DNA from: Streptococcus sanguinis
Lineage (GTDB): Bacteria; Bacillota; Bacilli; Lactobacillales; Streptococcaceae
NCBI GenBank assembly: GCA_013378335.1
Contig: CP040556.1
Location: 124,001 to 188,000 of the forward strand
DNA length: 64,000 nt
Direction: 5' to 3'
Each line of letters opens with the position of its first letter. Position 1 is the first letter of the stretch. The translations under genes were made by a program, and so were the position numbers. Positions 6,474 to 15,254 of the stretch are shown here, in pieces. The notes under the pieces are model-generated. The model did no database searches. It had not been told where the DNA came from and saw only the letters and a list, made by a program, of their open reading frames with translations.

Positions 6474-8456
6474 ATGAAATTAAAATTAGGTGTTATAGGA
6501 CTCTTTTTTTGCTTAATTGCTGCCATTGGTCTGGTTAGTATTAGTGATACTCAAAAACCAATACCTTTACCAATTGATGGTGCCTTCTCCATTCAAGGGA
6601 AAAGCAATCTTTCTAATGAAGAAATATATCAAATGATTAGTGACCTATCAGAAGAGAAAAAAGTTAAAATATACAAGCCAGTGGTTCAGAATTCAGGACA
6701 GTTGACTTATATAAATCTTGATGATGCCAGCCATGAACAATTAAAGTCTATACCGATAACAGGGATGTACTATACTCTAGGGGAAATAGATTCAAATGGT
6801 TTAAAAAAACTTACGTCTACAGGTCTGCAAGTAGTATATATGGCTTACCCTTGGTATATGGGAGGAATGATACAATTTACTGGCTCTTTAAGATTTTTGT
6901 TAATGATTTCAATTTACTTAACCTTATTAGTTGTTTTATTTGTTGTTAGAGCGAGAAAGATTAAAGAAGGGATGATAAGACGTTCTTTAGGATTGCCTGT
7001 GTATAACCTAAAAAAGGATTATTTAATTTCTGTTACTTTTGAGCTGATTTTAGTTGCTTTATTGATGGTTTTCTATGGCTCTTTTCTGGGGAGTGGTCTC
7101 TTCACCTATAGTTCCAAGTTATTCTTCTCTCTACTTCTAACCAATTTTATAATTTTTCAAATCATTGATCTCATCACCTTTGTTTTATTTTGGCTGACGA
7201 TTCAGGTTGAAAAGCCTATTGAAATTATAAAAAATAAGGCCAAAAACAGCCTCATTTTTATCGTATGGCTTGCGGTTATTTCTAGCATAATAGTTGTTTC
7301 AGGAGTCTTTTTACGGGAAACAAAGGCTAGTCAATCAAAGATAAATATACAGATAAAGCATTTAGAACCATGGAGCGCAGTAAAAGATTGGAAAAGACTA
7401 GAGTTTTTGGGTATTGAAAATGAATCTGTTACTAATGGAGAAGAAGCAAATGACTCAGGAGCTAAGTATATAGAGATTGCTAAAGCCTTAAAAAAACTGG
7501 ATTTTATATATATCAAATCATCTTCAGCCTATGTTCCAGATTTTATGAAAACTTCTCATGTTACAGAAGATTTTTCTAAGCAATTAAAAAGTGATGGGAT
7601 AACGAATCCAGAGGTTAATAAAGAGCTGGTTTATATCAATCAAACAGGTGCTAAGGTACAAAATAAAGTTAATGGAACAAACTATCGTATTTTAGATAAT
7701 AAAATAGCAACCATCTATATTCCTAATAAATTTAAAGAGAATAAGGCATCAATCGAGAATACGGTTGTAGCAGAACAATTTACTGGTACAAACTATACAA
7801 AAGATGATCTTACGGTGCAAGTCATTCCTGATGGGCAAGAATTTTTCTATTTCAATGAAAATGGCAGTAGTGTCCCTGAAAATAAAGATAATCTACCTTT
7901 GGAAAGTGTGACAAATAGTAAGAGTAATATAGTGGTTGTATTAGATACTGATAAAATGGTAGAAACTAACGATTTTATTTTGGCAAGCAATATCATATAT
8001 AACTCACTTTTTAGTCCAGAAGCAATTAAGGAAATCAACGATTTGAGTGCTAGTTTGAATTTTTCAATCAATCCAGTCGAGGTTTACCAAACTGTGAAAC
8101 TTAATATTCAATCTTTAGAGCACCAAATTCTCCTTTCAAAAATACTGCAAATAATTATTTGTGGAATTGTATTTCTACTCATTTATCAATATGCTCAAAT
8201 GTTTGTTGCCTTAAAACAGAATGACTATGTCAAAAAAATCATTTTAGGCCTATCGAAAACAAGTATAGCCATTTCAAGTCTAAAATATTTTATGATAACG
8301 ATTATAATGGTTATCTTATCGACATTTATCATGACTGGACAAATAGAGTTATTGTATATTGGTCTTGCTTCTTTAACGGTTTTAATGATGTCAATAATAA
8401 TAAGTTTCAGAAAATTATCTGATAGATACACTCAAATTCTAAAAGGAGATGACTAA
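6474..8456 (+). CDS. Bacteriocin-associated integral membrane protein (DUF1430 type)
   Basis: 660-residue membrane protein. A signal-like hydrophobic segment is at 5-24. A cluster of helices at about 140-285 contains LRFLLMISIYLTLLVVLFVV, the charged loop RARKIKEGMIRRSLGL and further helices. A large extracytoplasmic domain spans about 290-555, and three C-terminal helices (about 555-645) carry another basic loop (KQNDYVKKIILGLSKTS). Two helix groups with arginine-rich loops and an outer domain are the layout of FtsX-like/MacB-like permeases. In lactococcin 972 loci this protein and the next ATPase form an ABC exporter thought to give immunity. It overlaps the ATPase start by one base (TAATG). 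Strongly AT-rich, unlike the surrounding core genes, suggesting transfer. Confidence 0.85.
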   Translation: MKLKLGVIGLFFCLIAAIGLVSISDTQKPIPLPIDGAFSIQGKSNLSNEEIYQMISDLSEEKKVKIYKPVVQNSGQLTYINLDDASHEQLKSIPITGMYYTLGEIDSNGLKKLTSTGLQVVYMAYPWYMGGMIQFTGSLRFLLMISIYLTLLVVLFVVRARKIKEGMIRRSLGLPVYNLKKDYLISVTFELILVALLMVFYGSFLGSGLFTYSSKLFFSLLLTNFIIFQIIDLITFVLFWLTIQVEKPIEIIKNKAKNSLIFIVWLAVISSIIVVSGVFLRETKASQSKINIQIKHLEPWSAVKDWKRLEFLGIENESVTNGEEANDSGAKYIEIAKALKKLDFIYIKSSSAYVPDFMKTSHVTEDFSKQLKSDGITNPEVNKELVYINQTGAKVQNKVNGTNYRILDNKIATIYIPNKFKENKASIENTVVAEQFTGTNYTKDDLTVQVIPDGQEFFYFNENGSSVPENKDNLPLESVTNSKSNIVVVLDTDKMVETNDFILASNIIYNSLFSPEAIKEINDLSASLNFSINPVEVYQTVKLNIQSLEHQILLSKILQIIICGIVFLLIYQYAQMFVALKQNDYVKKIILGLSKTSIAISSLKYFMITIIMVILSTFIMTGQIELLYIGLASLTVLMMSIIISFRKLSDRYTQILKGDD

Positions 8457-9079
8457 TGACAATTGAAATTGTGAATGTTACAAAAAAATATGGCTCAAAA
8501 GAAATATTTACAGATTTAAATTTAACCTTTGAAGCTGGGAAAAGCTACGCCTTGATTGGCGGTTCGGGTTCAGGTAAAAGTACCTTGCTAAACATTATAG
8601 GAAGGCTAGAAAAAATTGACAGTGGAAAAGTGTTAGTTGATAAACAGGATATTTGGAAAACAAAAGAAAGAACCTATTTTAAAAATACTATTGGGTATGT
8701 ATTCCAAAATTATTCTTTGATAGAAAACAAAACAGTATATGATAATTTAAAACTCCTCAATAAAGACAAAAAGATTATATCTGAGATACTTGAAAAAGTA
8801 GGCCTTTCTACGGACTATTTAAAACATAAAATATATGAATTGTCTGGGGGACAGGCTCAGCGTGTAGCTATTGCAAGAATGTTAATGAAACCGCGTAAAA
8901 TTATTTTAGCGGATGAACCTACAGGAGCCTTGGATAGTGAGATTGGGAATGAAATCATCAACTTATTATTGAGTGAAGCAGCCAAGAATAATTATGTTAT
9001 TATAGCAACACATGATCCAGCTGTATATAGTAAAGTTGATGTTATCGTTGACATAAAAGATATAGGAAGTAAGGCATGA
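8456..9079 (+). CDS. ABC transporter ATP-binding protein, bacteriocin immunity/export
   Basis: 207 residues with a full ABC signature: Walker A GGSGSGKST (about 35-43), Q-loop VFQNYSLI, signature LSGGQAQRVAIARMLMKP, Walker B IILADEPTGALD and the switch His in IATHDP. It belongs to the MacB/LolD-like group that works with FtsX-type permeases. Start overlaps the stop of the permease gene, and its own stop overlaps the next start (ATGA), so the three are translationally coupled. Likely job: energising removal of the bacteriocin from the membrane or lipid II, protecting the producer (family knowledge, not shown here). Confidence 0.92.
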   Translation: MTIEIVNVTKKYGSKEIFTDLNLTFEAGKSYALIGGSGSGKSTLLNIIGRLEKIDSGKVLVDKQDIWKTKERTYFKNTIGYVFQNYSLIENKTVYDNLKLLNKDKKIISEILEKVGLSTDYLKHKIYELSGGQAQRVAIARMLMKPRKIILADEPTGALDSEIGNEIINLLLSEAAKNNYVIIATHDPAVYSKVDVIVDIKDIGSKA

Positions 9080-9567
9080 AAAAGAAAATTTATATTAGTT
9101 TGCTACTAGTCATTGGAGTACTCGCAATCGTCTTAATTGGCAAACAAGTGATTAAAAAAGAAAATCCCAATAAACCTTCGGTGGATTTAACAGTCTATAC
9201 AATCTCTTCGAATGATACCGAAAGATGGGATAAGGTAAGGCAAGTAGAAACAGAAGATGCTGTCTATCTAATATCTGTCAAAGAAGTAGCATCTTCAGAA
9301 GAAGTGTTTTCAAATATTATTGCAGATGGCACTGCTATGGGGTTTGGGGTTAGTGAAGAAGAAGTTAAACAATTTAACAATAATTTAGGAACTACTGTAG
9401 TAGATGCTAAAAATAATAAATTGATTGGGATAGAATTCTTCACTTTTTCTGATGATGGCAAGGGATTTTCAGTAGCGAATTTTGATTACGGCAAAAAAGA
9501 GTTTAATAATCAAAAAAAAGAAAAGAAAGAGTTCTATAAAAAACTATACGAAGCGTTTAAAAAATAA
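9076..9567 (+). CDS. Small membrane-anchored protein of the bacteriocin operon, function unknown
   Basis: 163 residues, not recognised. One N-terminal membrane segment (IYISLLLVIGVLAIVLIGKQ) has a positive inside, followed by an extracytoplasmic domain of mixed beta/alpha character ending in a very basic helix (KKEFNNQKKEKKEFYKKLYEAFKK). There is no lipobox cysteine, so it is an anchored rather than lipidated protein. The four-base overlap with the ATPase gene and similar AT content tie it to the bacteriocin operon. An accessory immunity factor or substrate-binding helper is a reasonable guess, no more. Confidence 0.6.
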   Translation: MKKKIYISLLLVIGVLAIVLIGKQVIKKENPNKPSVDLTVYTISSNDTERWDKVRQVETEDAVYLISVKEVASSEEVFSNIIADGTAMGFGVSEEEVKQFNNNLGTTVVDAKNNKLIGIEFFTFSDDGKGFSVANFDYGKKEFNNQKKEKKEFYKKLYEAFKK

Positions 9568-9831
9568 TTTATGATGACACGACAAACGCATAAAGACAAA
9601 AGTTCCAATAAATTTTTGAAATACAAATGATTATTTAATTTTTTGACAAGCATTTGTCAAAGGTAGCTGCAGTTCTACTTTCCTCTTTTTTCTTTGCTGT
9701 CTTATATGTAAAAATCGAACGCAATCTTTGCATGCCTGCTCTCTTTCATATGTTTCATAATAGGGTGATTCTGTTTCTTATTTCATAGGAAAAATTCCTT
9801 GGCTTTCTAAAATCCAAGGAATTTTATTTAG
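9568..9831. other. Intergenic region with possible coding remnant
   Basis: No intact gene was found. TTTGACAA/TTGTCAAA forms a small hairpin near 9650. On the minus strand, between about 9640 and 9780, one frame stays open for some 48 codons without a good start (...PYYETYEREQACKDCVRFLHI). Its CxxC and Tyr pattern recalls transposase fragments, so the island edge may hold decayed mobile DNA. This is a weak observation. Confidence 0.25.
9791..9825. terminator. Bidirectional terminator
   Basis: Perfect 12-bp stem AAAATTCCTTGG / CCAAGGAATTTT with an 11-base loop. It lies at the 3' end of the minus-strand HTH gene and can also end the bacteriocin operon. Confidence 0.85.
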
Positions 9832-10236
9832 TTATCCTTTCTGCATCCAAATCTTTTCCTTGATAAAGATGCGTAATTCATAGAAAAGCATAAAGAGGGT
9901 GGAGATGAGGAAGCCAGCCATAAAGATATGATGCAAATAGGCAAAAATAGCAATCTCAACCAAAACGGAGAAGAGATAGAAAATGACTAAATAATGCCAT
10001 TTCTTAGCCTTACTGTCTTCGATAACCTTTTTCTCCAAGCGCTCATCCTCCTTGATGAGTGTGTCCAGACTGATATCGAACTCCCGACTGATAGCGATGA
10101 GATTTCCAATATCAGGGATACCTTTTTCGCTTTCCCAGCGAATGGCAGAGCGGGAAACCTTGAGTCTTTCTGCCAAAGCCTCCTGAGTGAGTTGATTTTG
10201 TTGACGAATATCTTTGAGAACTTGTGAAATTTTCAT
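9832..10236 (-). CDS. XRE-family HTH regulator with two membrane helices
   Basis: 134 residues. The HTH covers about 1-60 (LKDIRQQNQLTQEALAERLKVSRSAI, then EKGIPDIGNLIAIS). It reads SAIRWESEKG where most relatives have ...ISKWEnGK..., i.e. one residue shorter. Two hydrophobic helices (about 83-100 and 106-122) are followed by a short basic tail. The same layout occurs at 2987-3490. No partner gene overlaps it. The SD GGAGATCATC precedes the ATG. Target and signal unknown. Confidence 0.8.
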   Translation of the reverse strand: MKISQVLKDIRQQNQLTQEALAERLKVSRSAIRWESEKGIPDIGNLIAISREFDISLDTLIKEDERLEKKVIEDSKAKKWHYLVIFYLFSVLVEIAIFAYLHHIFMAGFLISTLFMLFYELRIFIKEKIWMQKG

Positions 10237-10481
10237 GATGATCTCCTTTCTTCAAATAAAAGTAGTTAGATGATTTCCTTTTTTCTTCTTTATTATAAAA
10301 ATAATGAAACTATTTGCCAATAGCATTTCCCTAACAATCTAGTTATTCTGCATAACACCAGTCATTCTTAAAAGTTTTCCACAGCATGTTGACAAGTTTG
10401 TCAAGGAACTTGACAGCTCTTTTTATTTCCTGAAATGAAAATCAACTTTTTTAAGATTTTTTGTGATAAAATAAAGCCAAT

Positions 10482-10489
10482 TCCGAATA
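10482..10489 (+). promoter_or_regulatory. ComX (SigX) cin-box-like element before cinA
   Basis: TCCGAATA differs by one base from the streptococcal competence box TACGAATA and lies 17 bases before the cinA ATG, downstream of T-rich sequence. In pneumococcus cinA-recA is a late competence operon driven by ComX, so this fits. A TGTGATAAAAT extended -10 just upstream may give basal expression. Confidence 0.5.
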
Positions 10490-10506
10490 GTAAGGTAGGA
10501 GGTTCT

Positions 10507-11763
10507 ATGAAAGCAGAAATTATTGCTGTGGGCACCGAGATTCTGACAGGTCAGATTGTCAATACCAATGCCCAATTTTTATCTGAAAAACTGGCGAGTC
10601 TGGGGATTGATGTCTATTTTCAAACAGCAGTAGGGGACAATGAAAATCGTCTCCTCTCTGTTTTGGAAATTGCTCAAGGGCGTAGTAATCTAATTATCCT
10701 AACAGGAGGCTTGGGGCCAACAGAGGATGATTTGACCAAGCAGACCTTGGCTAAGTTCTTAGGACGTGAGCTCAATTTTGACTCTCAGGCTGTGGAAAAG
10801 CTGGATCGCTTTTTTGCTAGCCGGCCAGATTATGCTCGAACTCCCAACAATGAGCGTCAGGCCCAGCTGGTTGAAGGCTCGACTCCGTTACCAAATGCAA
10901 CCGGCTTAGCTGTCGGAGGATTGTTAGAAGCAGATGGAGTGACCTATGTAGTCCTGCCTGGCCCGCCTAGTGAGCTCAAGCCCATGGTCAATAACGAGCT
11001 GGTTCCCCTCTTATCCACAGGCCAAAAATTGTATTCCCGCGTGCTGCGCTTCTTTGGTATCGGCGAGAGTCAGTTAGTGACTATTTTGTCAGAGATGATT
11101 GAGCAGCAGAGTGACCCCACCATTGCTCCTTATGCAAAGACAGGGGAAGTTACCCTGCGACTGTCCACCAAGGCTCTGAGTCAGGCAGAAGCCGACACCA
11201 AATTTGAGGCTGTGGAAAAGGAAATTTTGGCACACAAGACTTTTGAGGGACATTCACTGTCAGAGATTTTCTACGGTTATGGCGATGACAATTCCTTGGC
11301 ACAGGTGGCTTTTGACTTGCTCAAGAATCAGGGGAAGTCGATTTCGGCGGCAGAGAGTCTGACAGCTGGCCTCTTTCAGGCTACCTTGGCAGATTTTGCT
11401 GGAGCCTCATCCATTTTTTCAGGTGGCTTTGTCACCTACAGCATGGTGGAAAAGAGCCGGATGCTGGATATTCCGTTGGGAGACCTAGAGAAGCATGGAG
11501 TTGTTTCCGCTTTTACAGCTGGGAAAATGGCAGAGCAGGCTAGAAAGCTGACCGAAAGCGACTTAGCTGTCAGTTTGACAGGTGTGGCTGGACCAGAGTC
11601 ACTGGAAGACCATCCAGCAGGGACTGTTTTTATCGGCTTAGCTAGTGCTGCTGGAACAGAAACTATTAAGGTCAATATTGCTGGACGAAGTCGGCGTGAT
11701 GTGCGGAAAATTGCTGTTCTGCACGCTTTCAACCTAGTACGAAAAACTTTATTAAATAGCTGA
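10507..11763 (+). CDS. cinA: Competence/damage-inducible protein CinA
   Basis: 418 residues. The start was placed at [19 protein letters not shown] (SD TAGGAGG) and not at the ATG 24 codons earlier. The N-terminal MoaB/MogA-like domain (1-170) shows GTEILTGQ and [14 protein letters not shown]. The C-terminal domain (about 260-418) is the NMN deamidase/CinA-C fold with [26 protein letters not shown] and SLTGVAGPE. CinA works in pyridine nucleotide recycling and, in streptococci, is linked to RecA during transformation. recA begins 58 bases downstream, forming the conserved cinA-recA unit. Confidence 0.96.
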   Translation: MKAEIIAVGTEILTGQIVNTNAQFLSEKLASLGIDVYFQTAVGDNENRLLSVLEIAQGRSNLIILTGGLGPTEDDLTKQTLAKFLGRELNFDSQAVEKLDRFFASRPDYARTPNNERQAQLVEGSTPLPNATGLAVGGLLEADGVTYVVLPGPPSELKPMVNNELVPLLSTGQKLYSRVLRFFGIGESQLVTILSEMIEQQSDPTIAPYAKTGEVTLRLSTKALSQAEADTKFEAVEKEILAHKTFEGHSLSEIFYGYGDDNSLAQVAFDLLKNQGKSISAAESLTAGLFQATLADFAGASSIFSGGFVTYSMVEKSRMLDIPLGDLEKHGVVSAFTAGKMAEQARKLTESDLAVSLTGVAGPESLEDHPAGTVFIGLASAAGTETIKVNIAGRSRRDVRKIAVLHAFNLVRKTLLNS

Positions 11764-11821
11764 TTTTTGGTATAATGACGAAGATGGCCAAAAGACATTT
11801 TAGAAAAAACAGGAGAAATAA

Positions 11822-12970
11822 ATGGCAAAGAAACAAAAAAAATTAGACGAAATCTCAAAGAAATTCGGCGATGAGCGCCAAAAAGCCTTGGATAATGCTC
11901 TTAAAAACATTGAAAAGGATTTTGGTAAGGGAGCCATTATGCGTCTTGGCGAGCGGGCAGAGCAAAAGGTTCAAGTCATGAGTTCTGGCTCTTTGGCCTT
12001 GGATATTGCCCTTGGTGCTGGTGGTTACCCTAAGGGACGGATTATTGAAATCTATGGTCCGGAGTCTTCTGGTAAGACAACTGTTGCTCTTCATGCAGTT
12101 GCTCAAGCGCAAAAAGAAGGTGGCATCGCAGCCTTTATCGATGCTGAGCATGCTTTGGATCCGTCATACGCAGCTGCACTGGGTGTCAATATTGATGAGT
12201 TGCTGCTGTCTCAACCTGATTCTGGAGAACAGGGACTGGAAATTGCTGGCAAGCTGATTGACTCAGGTGCTGTCGACTTGGTGGTCGTGGACTCAGTTGC
12301 AGCCCTGGTACCACGTGCAGAAATCGATGGCGATATCGGTGACAGCCATGTCGGCTTGCAGGCTCGGATGATGAGCCAGGCTATGCGCAAACTGTCTGCT
12401 TCTATCAACAAAACGAAGACGATTGCGATTTTCATTAACCAGCTGCGCGAAAAAGTTGGCGTTATGTTTGGGAATCCTGAAACAACACCAGGTGGCCGTG
12501 CATTGAAGTTCTATGCTTCTGTCCGTCTGGATGTCCGTGGTAATACTCAAATCAAGGGAACTGGTGATGAGAAGGATACCAATGTTGGTAAAGAAACCAA
12601 GATCAAGGTCGTTAAAAATAAGGTGGCTCCGCCATTCAAGGAAGCTTTCGTGGAAATCATGTATGGAGAAGGAATTTCCAAGACTGGTGAGTTGATTAAG
12701 ATTGCGACTGATTTGGATATCATCAAAAAAGCTGGTGCTTGGTACTCCTACAATGATGAAAAAATCGGTCAAGGCTCTGAAAATGCTAAGAAGTACTTGG
12801 CAGATCATCCAGAAGTCTTTGACGAAATTGACCGCCAGGTTCGTGTCCGCTATGGTTTGATTGAAGGCGATGAGTTGGCAGAAGTAGCTGGCAGCAAAGC
12901 TGACAGCCCTGTAGAAACGTTGGAAGAAGTGACTCTGGATTTGGACGATGCCATCGAAATTGAAGAGTAA
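11822..12970 (+). CDS. recA: Recombinase RecA
   Basis: 382 residues. Walker [10 protein letters not shown] is near residue 78. [17 protein letters not shown] and Walker [20 protein letters not shown] follow; loop L1 ([20 protein letters not shown]) and L2 ([20 protein letters not shown]) are intact. The C-terminus is acidic ([16 protein letters not shown]), as usual. Codon use is strongly biased, in keeping with high expression. RecA drives homologous recombination, transformation and the response to DNA damage. Transcription probably comes from the cinA promoter plus an internal one (TGGTATAAT around 11767-11775). Confidence 0.98.
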   Translation: MAKKQKKLDEISKKFGDERQKALDNALKNIEKDFGKGAIMRLGERAEQKVQVMSSGSLALDIALGAGGYPKGRIIEIYGPESSGKTTVALHAVAQAQKEGGIAAFIDAEHALDPSYAAALGVNIDELLLSQPDSGEQGLEIAGKLIDSGAVDLVVVDSVAALVPRAEIDGDIGDSHVGLQARMMSQAMRKLSASINKTKTIAIFINQLREKVGVMFGNPETTPGGRALKFYASVRLDVRGNTQIKGTGDEKDTNVGKETKIKVVKNKVAPPFKEAFVEIMYGEGISKTGELIKIATDLDIIKKAGAWYSYNDEKIGQGSENAKKYLADHPEVFDEIDRQVRVRYGLIEGDELAEVAGSKADSPVETLEEVTLDLDDAIEIEE

Positions 12971-13005
12971 TTTTGCAAAATAGGTCGCAAGACCGATGGT
13001 TTTTG

Positions 13006-13014
13006 TGATATAAT
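13006..13014 (+). promoter_or_regulatory. Extended -10 promoter of spx
   Basis: TGATATAAT (TGn-TATAAT) 41 bases before the spx ATG. It follows a small GGTC/GACC hairpin that may end the recA transcript. Confidence 0.55.
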
Positions 13015-13055
13015 AGACTACGATATTAGTATCGTGTAGCGAAAGGAGTACTTAC

Positions 13056-13454
13056 ATGATCACAATCTATACTGTCTCAAGTTGTACTAGTTGTAAAAAA
13101 GCAAAAACCTGGCTAAACGCTCATCAATTAACTTATAAAGAACAAAATTTAGGCAAAGAAGGCATCACCAAAGAGGAACTTCTGGATATTCTAACCAAAA
13201 CTGAAAATGGTATTGCGAGCATTGTTTCATCGAAAAATCGCTATGCTAAAGGTTTGGGTGTTGACATTGAGGAATTAAGTGTCAACGAAGTTCTTGACAT
13301 CATCATGGAGACCCCGCGTATTTTGAAAAGTCCTATCTTAGTGGATGATAAACGTCTCCAAGTTGGTTACAAAGAAGATGATATCCGTGCTTTTCTGCCA
13401 CGTTCTGTCCGTAATGTTGAAAATGCAGAAGCTCGTCTGCGGGCTGCTCTTTAA
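13056..13454 (+). CDS. spx: Spx-family redox regulator
   Basis: 132 residues of the ArsC/Spx family. The N-terminal CxxC redox switch is at 10-13 (VSSCTSCKKAKTWL). The conserved region around Arg (RILKSPILVDDKRLQVGY) that touches RNA polymerase alpha is present. Spx binds the alpha C-terminal domain and activates thiol-stress genes. Streptococci usually carry two paralogues; which one this is cannot be said with certainty, though the recA-spx order is common for spxA1. Single gene with its own promoter and terminator. Confidence 0.93.
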   Translation: MITIYTVSSCTSCKKAKTWLNAHQLTYKEQNLGKEGITKEELLDILTKTENGIASIVSSKNRYAKGLGVDIEELSVNEVLDIIMETPRILKSPILVDDKRLQVGYKEDDIRAFLPRSVRNVENAEARLRAAL

Positions 13455-13470
13455 TCTTTGAATATAACTG

Positions 13471-13505
13471 AAAGAGTCGGGAAGAGAATCTCGGCTCTTC
13501 TTTTT
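13471..13505 (+). terminator. Terminator after spx
   Basis: AAGAG(t)CGGGA pairs with TCTCGGCTCTT and is followed by TTTTT. Confidence 0.75.
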
Positions 13506-13541
13506 GTTCGGGTTGACAGAGGGCTTTGGCGACGGGATGGA

Positions 13542-13569
13542 TTGACAAGGAGCAGAACTGTGATACAAT
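13542..13569 (+). promoter_or_regulatory. Promoter of first DUF1307 lipoprotein gene
   Basis: TTGACA, 16 bases, TACAAT, about 20 bases before the ATG. Confidence 0.65.
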
Positions 13570-13589
13570 ATCTCTGAGGAGGATGGAAG

Positions 13590-14162
13590 ATGAAGAAAAT
13601 TTTATTAGGACTGGGATTGAGTGTGGCACTGTTAGCAGGCTGTGGACATAAAAAGACAGAGACGAATTCGAATGCGGCTGACAAGAAAGAAATAAGCAAT
13701 AATCTGCCTATCATTGATAATGCCAAGCAGCAGGAAGTGATTACTCGGACACTTGTTTTTCCAAAGGATGAACGAGGAAACCAGCAGAGTCAGACAGTGA
13801 CTTATCAGGGAGAGCATTTCAAACGTTTGGTCATCGAAAGGCTGACTGCGACTGATGATGAGATGAAAGAAGCCATCAAGCAAATGGGGCTGGAGGAAGC
13901 GCAGAAGTCGCTCAATGAGTCACTGGAGCAGGATGCAGACTATGTGCAGGCTAGTGGACTTCAAGGCTTCAGCGGTTCAGTGACCATTTTGAATGAGAAC
14001 GAGCTGAAAATGACTTCTAGCTATGATTTTGAGAGTTTAGATATCGAAAAAGCTGCATCTATGCCTTATTTTCAAAATCTCAAGCTCAAAGAAATGATTA
14101 AGCTGACGCCAGAAGAATATATCAACAATCTCCTGATGAATGGAGCAGAAGAGCAGAAATAA
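13590..14162 (+). CDS. DUF1307 (YehR-like) lipoprotein, copy 1
   Basis: 190 residues. Signal peptide MKKILLGLGLSVALLAGC ends in a lipobox LAGC, so it is a lipoprotein anchored outside the membrane. A short polar linker (HKKTETNSNAADKK) is followed by a single domain typical of YehR-like proteins (RTLVFPKDERGNQQSQTVTYQGEHFKRLVIERL; MTSSYDFESLDIEKAA). Function of the family is unknown. The next gene is a paralogue with the same layout, so this is a tandem duplication. Each copy has its own promoter and terminator. Confidence 0.85.
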   Translation: MKKILLGLGLSVALLAGCGHKKTETNSNAADKKEISNNLPIIDNAKQQEVITRTLVFPKDERGNQQSQTVTYQGEHFKRLVIERLTATDDEMKEAIKQMGLEEAQKSLNESLEQDADYVQASGLQGFSGSVTILNENELKMTSSYDFESLDIEKAASMPYFQNLKLKEMIKLTPEEYINNLLMNGAEEQK

Positions 14163-14176
14163 GCTGCTCTTTTTTA
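14149..14176 (+). terminator. Terminator of DUF1307 copy 1
   Basis: AAGAGCAG / CTGCTCTT with a seven-base loop followed by TTTT; the left arm covers the last codons of the gene. Confidence 0.8.
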
Positions 14177-14206
14177 TTACATTTTAATGACAGAGTGACA
14201 ATCAGT

Positions 14207-14236
14207 TTGACAGCGCCGTTTTTATAATGATATGAT
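14207..14236 (+). promoter_or_regulatory. Promoter of second DUF1307 lipoprotein gene
   Basis: TTGACA, 18 bases, TATGAT; a TATAAT also lies inside the spacer. Confidence 0.5.
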
Positions 14237-14267
14237 AAAATCAGCTCAATATTGAAGGAGATAAGAC

Positions 14268-14810
14268 ATGAGAAAATTAATTGTCTTTTTGCTGGCAGCT
14301 TTGGCAATCTTAACAGCCTGCAGTCAGCAGTCAAATAACAGTTCATCCTCACAGGGAGGGGCTGGAAAAGGAGATATTGTCACTAAGTCCTATAAAACTG
14401 AGAAGCAATTAGAACATGGGAAAGAAACCAGAATCTTAACCGTCAGCTACAGCGGACAGAAGTATGATAAGGTTATCCTGCATGTCAGCAAGGCTATTCC
14501 TGACAACATCAAGGAAGCTTTGTCAAAACAGGATGTTTCCACCGTAAAGAAGGAAATGCTGTCTTTGATCGAAGAAGCACTGGGTCTGAAAGAGGCGGTG
14601 AATATCACCGGTCTTGACTTGAAAACAGATATGACAGCGGAAGAGATTTCTCTGGAGATGACTATCGATCCTGAGAATCTAGACTACGAAGCAGCCAAAA
14701 AGCTTCCAAACTACGCGCAGCTGTTTGAGCAAATCGAGACCCTGAGTCCGGAAGAATTGCTAAACAAGTTTAAGGGAAGCGACGGTGTGGAAGTGCCGTC
14801 TTCAAATTAG
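14268..14810 (+). CDS. DUF1307 (YehR-like) lipoprotein, copy 2
   Basis: 180 residues, paralogue of the preceding gene. Lipobox LTAC at about 17-20 after MRKLIVFLLAALAI, a Ser/Gln-rich linker (SQQSNNSSSSQGG), then the DUF1307 domain (KETRILTVSYSGQKYDKVILHVSK; EISLEMTIDPENLDYEAAKKLPNYAQL). The two copies share pattern but have diverged clearly, so duplication is not recent. Probably an extracytoplasmic lipoprotein of unknown ligand. Confidence 0.85.
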   Translation: MRKLIVFLLAALAILTACSQQSNNSSSSQGGAGKGDIVTKSYKTEKQLEHGKETRILTVSYSGQKYDKVILHVSKAIPDNIKEALSKQDVSTVKKEMLSLIEEALGLKEAVNITGLDLKTDMTAEEISLEMTIDPENLDYEAAKKLPNYAQLFEQIETLSPEELLNKFKGSDGVEVPSSN

Positions 14811-14819
14811 GAAGTTTCC

Positions 14820-14849
14820 ATCCAGTTCTCTGAAGAGAGCTGGATTTTT
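14820..14849 (+). terminator. Terminator of DUF1307 copy 2
   Basis: ATCCAG(t)TCTCT pairs with AGAGA(g)CTGGAT, followed by TTTT. Confidence 0.75.
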
Positions 14850-14928
14850 GCTGGATTTCAGAGCCAGACTTCGGATAAATATTAGCTAAAGCTTATTGAA
14901 AAATTAGGAGAATTCGGGTGAATTAAAT

Positions 14929-14957
14929 TTGTGAAAAGCCTATAATTATGCTATAAT
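14929..14957 (+). promoter_or_regulatory. Promoter of the ireB-ruvX-DUF1292 operon
   Basis: TTGTGA, 17 bases, TATAAT. TSS would be about 25 bases before the GTG start. Confidence 0.7.
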
Positions 14958-14987
14958 AGGGATATTCTAAAGAAAGAGGGTGTAATT

Positions 14988-15254
14988 GTGGGATTTACAG
15001 ATGAAACAGTACGTTTTAATCTCGATGATTCAAATAAAAAGGAAATTAGCGAGACTTTGACCGATGTCTACAAGTCGCTCAATGAAAAAGGATACAATCC
15101 AATCAATCAAATCGTGGGATACGTACTCAGTGGTGATCCTGCGTACGTACCTCGCTATAACAACGCCCGCAATCAAATCCGCAAATATGAGCGCGATGAG
15201 ATTGTTGAGGAGTTGGTTCGTTATTATTTGAAAGGACAAGGCGTCGATCTCTAA
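14988..15254 (+). CDS. ireB: IreB-family regulatory phosphoprotein
   Basis: 88 residues of the former DUF965/UPF0297 family: [20 protein letters not shown] and [31 protein letters not shown] core (here [19 protein letters not shown]). Start is GTG behind AAAGAGGGTG. In Enterococcus IreB is a substrate of the Ser/Thr kinase IreK and dampens cephalosporin resistance; its role in streptococci is inferred. It overlaps ruvX by one base and keeps the widespread Firmicutes order ireB-ruvX-DUF1292. Confidence 0.92.
   Translation: MGFTDETVRFNLDDSNKKEISETLTDVYKSLNEKGYNPINQIVGYVLSGDPAYVPRYNNARNQIRKYERDEIVEELVRYYLKGQGVDL

Noticed and set aside
4842..9567. Prophage or integrative element carrying the bacteriocin genes
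   Set aside because: No integrase, attachment-site repeats or phage genes were seen at the edges (tag terminator and HTH gene), despite the different base composition.
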